From Luxibacter massiliensis (lineage in GTDB: Bacteria; Bacillota; Clostridia; Lachnospirales; Lachnospiraceae), in the NCBI RefSeq assembly GCF_900604355.1, contig NZ_UWOE01000001.1, positions 2,666,001-2,730,000 of the forward strand: 64,000 nucleotides of DNA, read 5' to 3'. The notes below the pieces were generated by a model. The model was given only the letters and a program-made list of their open reading frames with translations. It was not told the origin of the DNA and ran no database searches. Positions 60,539 through 64,000 of the stretch are shown here, piece by piece; position 1 is the first letter of the stretch; each line of letters starts with the position of its first letter. The translations under genes and the position numbers were made by a program.

Positions 60539-61486
60539 CTAGTTAAAATAGACCAATTCCTCAATGGGATCCGCCATATCTATATACTCTGCCTCCAGTA
60601 CAGGCCCCACGCCACGGTAAATAGATACTCTGGCAAAATTAATTTTTGCCCGCACTGTCACCCACTGGCCAGGCTTTAATTTGGGCGCGTAAGGACTTTT
60701 GCAGATATAACCCAAAAATGTAGTATCGTCCTCACAACAGGTCATTGCCATACGCCCCGGCATAAATACCTTAGACGGAAAACCTTTAGGTTTCAATACC
60801 CGGGCAGTAAATTCTACCGTTTTGCCCTTATACCTGTCCGGATTTTCCATCACATCCACATACCAGATCCCATAATCCTCACGGCGCACTTCAATTACCG
60901 GTGCCTCCAGGTCATAGGGGACACTGTCTGCAAATATATCCTCTACCTCACCGTGTTCATCTTCAAATATTACTTCCGCCTGGGGACTGACCACTTTTAC
61001 ACTCCTGCGGTATCCGGCCAATGGCTTCCTGTCACTACACCTGTTAAATACAACCATTTCGGAACCACGTACCATCTCAACAAAAAGAGGCTTTAAGTTG
61101 GTCAAATACATCTGAAAAGTACTGGCGTCAACTGTTGTCAGCTTCTGCTCAATGCCCCAGTCCTTGGGCAGTTCCATATGCTCAAAATCACTGACTTTCC
61201 ACATGCCATTGTATTCAATGACAACTCTCTTGGGTTTGTATTTCAAATCCATCTTCTCCAAATATTCTTTTGTCAGCTCTTCCTGGGTGTGCACCCGCTC
61301 TATTTCCACTTTATATTTCTGCATTTCTGAAGGAGAGTATTCCACCTCCCCCTCCTCACATAGAAGCAAAAGCGTTGTCCCTTCAATCTGGAAATACTCT
61401 TGGGACAGCGTAAACTTCAGGAATTCTGTCTTCCCACTGTCCAAAAAACCGGTCATCAGATATACCATTACATCAGGTTCTGTCAT
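60539..61486 (-). CDS. CobW/G3E-type GTPase fused to a YcgQ-like domain
   Basis: A 315-residue protein in two parts. Residues 1 to about 175 form a CobW-like nucleotide-binding domain: Walker A MTGFLDSGKTEFLKFTL, VVIEYNGMWKVSDFE and a partial G4-like site FNRCSDRKP. Residues about 190-315 resemble the C-terminal part of YcgQ/DUF1980 proteins (MENPDRYKGKTVEFTARVLK, MAMTCCEDDTTFLGYICKSP, VTVRAKINFA), with the paired cysteines. The usual CxCC motif of CobW metallochaperones is missing. Just downstream of a canonical His-rich CobW protein, so a role in metal, probably zinc, handling is likely. GGAGAGG precedes the ATG. Confidence 0.7.
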   Translation of the reverse strand: MTEPDVMVYLMTGFLDSGKTEFLKFTLSQEYFQIEGTTLLLLCEEGEVEYSPSEMQKYKVEIERVHTQEELTKEYLEKMDLKYKPKRVVIEYNGMWKVSDFEHMELPKDWGIEQKLTTVDASTFQMYLTNLKPLFVEMVRGSEMVVFNRCSDRKPLAGYRRSVKVVSPQAEVIFEDEHGEVEDIFADSVPYDLEAPVIEVRREDYGIWYVDVMENPDRYKGKTVEFTARVLKPKGFPSKVFMPGRMAMTCCEDDTTFLGYICKSPYAPKLKPGQWVTVRAKINFARVSIYRGVGPVLEAEYIDMADPIEELVYFN

Positions 61487-61584
61487 TTTCCACCTCTCCT
61501 ATCCTGCTGCCCATACCCATCGGCTTGTATTGGGGAGCGCCTTTGCCCCCTCTGCTATCATCCCTGTCCGGGAATTTCCTGGTG

Positions 61585-62634
61585 CTATTTTACATCAAAC
61601 AACTCTGCCAGGACATTCTTATTTAATCCAGATCCAATGACACAGATCCTTCCTGTATACTCCGGCAATCCACTGCGCACTTCATGCTCGCCAGGAACCA
61701 TATCAAAGTAAATCCATTCCTTGTCCCCTGCAACCATGCCCTTAGCACGCAGAATTGTACCTACTGACTCTTCAGATTCTAATTTAACCAAAATATCCTC
61801 AATTTCTGCTTCTGTATATGGCCTTACTGTTTCACATCCCCAGCTTGTAAACACTTCCTCTGCGTGATGATGGCCATGGCCGTCCTCTCCCGCGTGGTGG
61901 TGGCCGTGGCCGCACCCTTCTCCGTGATGGTGCCCGTGGCCGTCCTCTTCTCCGTGATGGTGCCCGTGCTCTTCTCCATGATGGAGGCAACCACACTCAG
62001 GGCATATAACTTCTGCTAATAGTTCTTCCTCCAGGGTCTTGCCGCCTTCCATAGTCTCCAGCAGCTTCTCTCCTGACAATTCATCCACAGGTGTGGTGAT
62101 AATCGGCGCCTTTGGGTTCAGCTCCCGCAGAATCCCGCAGCTTTCCTGGATTTTAGCATTATCTGCTTTATCAGTACGGCTCAGGATAATGGCCCCAGCA
62201 AACTCAATTTGGTTTCCAAAAAATTCACCAAAATTATTTCTATAGATCCGGCATTTAGTGACATCCACGACAGTGGTAAAACTATTCAGCTCTGCGGAGA
62301 TTTTCTCCTGTACTTCTTTAACTGCTTTTATGACATCAGAAAGTTTCCCCACCCCTGAAGGTTCTATTAAAATCCTGTCTGGATGATACGTATCAACTAC
62401 CTCCTGCAGAGATTTTCCAAAGTCACCAACAAGAGAACAACAGATGCATCCGGAATTCATCTCCCGGATTTCAATACCCGATTCCTTCAGAAATCCGCCG
62501 TCAATACCAATTTCACCAAATTCATTTTCAATGAGCACGACCTGCTCGCCTACAAATGCTTCTTTTAACAGTTTTTTGATAAGGGTTGTCTTTCCAGCCC
62601 CGAGAAATCCTGAAATTATATCAATTTTTGTCAT
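61585..62634 (-). CDS. CobW-family (G3E) GTP-binding metallochaperone, His-rich
   Basis: A 349-residue P-loop GTPase. Walker A ISGFLGAGKTTLIKKLL, the metal-binding CxCC in MNSGCICCSLVGDFG, Walker B region DRILIEPSGVGKLSDV and G4-like ILSRTDKADN. Between the GTPase and C-terminal domains lie CPECGC and a stretch with about 17 histidines (EEHGHHHGEEDGHGHHHG and following), typical of zinc or nickel chaperones. GGGAGGG precedes the ATG. Upstream of the CobW-YcgQ fusion with a 98-base gap, same strand. Confidence 0.88.
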   Translation of the reverse strand: MTKIDIISGFLGAGKTTLIKKLLKEAFVGEQVVLIENEFGEIGIDGGFLKESGIEIREMNSGCICCSLVGDFGKSLQEVVDTYHPDRILIEPSGVGKLSDVIKAVKEVQEKISAELNSFTTVVDVTKCRIYRNNFGEFFGNQIEFAGAIILSRTDKADNAKIQESCGILRELNPKAPIITTPVDELSGEKLLETMEGGKTLEEELLAEVICPECGCLHHGEEHGHHHGEEDGHGHHHGEGCGHGHHHAGEDGHGHHHAEEVFTSWGCETVRPYTEAEIEDILVKLESEESVGTILRAKGMVAGDKEWIYFDMVPGEHEVRSGLPEYTGRICVIGSGLNKNVLAELFDVK

Positions 62635-62830
62635 TTATGTCCCTCCCAGTATTCTTTCATATTGTTATACAGCCACTCTGTTATTAAAGTGTATTTGAAA
62701 CTTAATTTGCCTGTCTGGCAATTCCAATCAATACTCTATTAATTTTAATTCAAAGATATGATTAATGCTGAGTTGATTAAATTTCCCCAAAGCACAGGGC
62801 CAGGTTACAGCCAAACGGATATAAAAAATA

Positions 62831-63583
62831 TCACATGCACTCCAGAACAATGGGGCAGTGGTCAGATCCCATAACATCTGTCAATATTCCTGCGCCCACC
62901 AGCCTCTCTTTCAGCGCTTCTGACACACAGAAATAATCAATACGCCAGCCTGCATTCTTTTCCCTGGCCTTAAACCGATATGACCACCAGGAATATATCC
63001 CCTCCTGTTCCGGATAGAAATAGCGGAAAGTGTCTATAAAGCCAGCTTCCAGAAGTTCTGTAAATTTCTGCCTTTCTTCATCTGTAAATCCTGCATTTTT
63101 TCTGTTCGTCTTTGGATTTTTCAAATCAATTTCCTGATGTGCCACGTTCATATCCCCCGTCACCACCACCGGCTTTTTCTCCTCCAGCCTTTTTAAGTAG
63201 GCACGGAAATCATCCTCCCACCTCATCCGGTAGTCCAGCCTGGCAAGTTCATTCTGGGAATTAGGTGTGTAAACAGTCACAAAATAAAAATCTTCAAATT
63301 CCAGGGTAATTACACGCCCCTCTTGGTCATGTTCTTCCATACCGATCCCATACGAAAATGAAAGCGGCTCTTTCTTGGTAAATACTGCGGTCCCCGAATA
63401 TCCTTTTTTAACTGCATAATTCCAATATTGATAATATCCCTCTAATTCCAGGCTGAGCTGCCCTTCCTGCATCTTGGTTTCCTGGATACAGAAAATATCA
63501 GCATCCGCCTCCTTAAAAAATTCCAGAAACCCCTTCTGGACACATGCCCGGATACCATTTACATTCCAAGATATAAACTTCAT
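62831..63583 (-). CDS. xth: Exodeoxyribonuclease III
   Basis: A 250-residue Mg2+-dependent nuclease of the AP-endonuclease family for base-excision repair. MKFISWNVNGIRACVQKG, the catalytic glutamate in FCIQETKMQEG, VVTGDMNVAHQEIDL, and the terminal MGSDHCPIVLE all match. I start at MKFISW behind AGAGGAGG; the longer frame adds 27 residues that the family lacks. Single gene, no clear terminator seen in 62635-62830. Confidence 0.95.
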   Translation of the reverse strand: MKFISWNVNGIRACVQKGFLEFFKEADADIFCIQETKMQEGQLSLELEGYYQYWNYAVKKGYSGTAVFTKKEPLSFSYGIGMEEHDQEGRVITLEFEDFYFVTVYTPNSQNELARLDYRMRWEDDFRAYLKRLEEKKPVVVTGDMNVAHQEIDLKNPKTNRKNAGFTDEERQKFTELLEAGFIDTFRYFYPEQEGIYSWWSYRFKAREKNAGWRIDYFCVSEALKERLVGAGILTDVMGSDHCPIVLECM

Positions 63584-63764
63584 ATATGCCTCCTCTATGT
63601 GTATGATAAAATTTAGGGAGCCAAACCAACTGCCTCGGACAGAAAATATGGCACCCCATGACATCTTCTATCTTCCGCTTTAGTTCCTCTCCCCTCTTAG
63701 GCCTGGCAGCAGCGCTTTATACTGCACTGCCAGCCATAGCTTCACGGCAGCTTAAACCAACTGC

Positions 63765-64000
63765 CTAATAACAAACCTCTTTTAAAAACAATCCATGGGC
63801 GGGAGCAAGAAACCCCGCATCCTCCCTTTTACCTCTATCGAGAATCTTTAACATATCTTCAGGACTGCGCCTGCCTGTCCCGACCTCCAGCAGTGTCCCT
63901 GTCAATATCCGTACCATATGGTACAAAAAACCAGTCCCATAATACTCTATCCTGATTTTTTCTGCCTGTCTCTCGATGATTATATCATAAATTGTCCTGG
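63765..64000 (-). CDS. truA: tRNA pseudouridine synthase A, C-terminal part (partial)
   Basis: The last 78 residues of TruA, cut by the right edge. YYGTGFLYHMVRILTGTLLE and VGTGRRSPEDMLKIL are strongly conserved near the C-terminus of this enzyme, which makes pseudouridine at tRNA positions 38-40. The active-site aspartate lies outside the window. It ends EVCY with TAG. Bases 63584-63764 upstream of xth hold no gene that I can support. Confidence 0.9.
   Translation of the reverse strand, partial: RTIYDIIIERQAEKIRIEYYGTGFLYHMVRILTGTLLEVGTGRRSPEDMLKILDRGKREDAGFLAPAHGLFLKEVCY

Overview
The window looks like chromosomal DNA of a spore-forming gut Clostridia, most likely Lachnospiraceae. This rests on sporulation genes (spoIIAA-spoIIAB-sigF, spoVAA-spoVAB, a separate spoVAC), a T-box in front of valS, PTS and ABC sugar systems with YesM/YesN-type and PRD-type regulators, and the DapL route to lysine and peptidoglycan. 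Species is not assigned. Most genes lie on the minus strand.

Region by region: 1-3800, the end of a PTS EIIA gene, its PRD-type regulator and an iron alcohol dehydrogenase. 3.8-9.5 kb, an orphan spoVAC and a BMP/NupOPQ-type nucleoside ABC importer with a consensus promoter, a leader hairpin and an internal terminator after the binding-protein gene. 9.5-20.8 kb, the sporulation sigma-F locus running into spoVAA-AB through a small membrane-protein ORF, then valS, an LTA-synthase-like protein, folC, a 44-residue ORF and a TPR protein, with a T-box in front of valS. 20.8-26.6 kb, a cell-wall hydrolase-like protein and a sucrose locus (scrB, scrA, scrR). 26.6-27 kb, a 64-bp tandem repeat. 27-32 kb, L-fucose genes with a divergent AraC regulator. 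32-43 kb, a two-permease sugar ABC importer beside a three-gene sensory unit (anchored binding protein, histidine kinase, response regulator). 43-50 kb, a polyol or ketose operon (aldo/keto reductase, PfkB kinase, GatD-like dehydrogenase, frameshifted FGGY kinase, LacI regulator, class II aldolase) with two LacI operators.

50-53.8 kb holds the most unusual unit: a collagen-like protein followed by an acyl carrier protein, an AMP-forming ligase and a BtrH-like cysteine-fold protein, the last three overlapping by four bases each. 53.9-55.8 kb is an AT-rich mobile-element scar next to tRNA-Pro and tRNA-Gln, with a broken HUH replication gene and an apparently intact type I toxin-antitoxin. 55.8-64 kb carries dapF-dapL between two large palindromes, a C39-like protein, fructokinase (fitting the sucrose locus), two CobW-type GTPases (one fused to a YcgQ-like domain), exodeoxyribonuclease III and the end of truA.

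Short dispersed palindromes (TTATTGAA-N9-TTCAATAA) recur in intergenic spaces and appear related to the tandem array. All functions come from reading motifs and context; no database search was possible.
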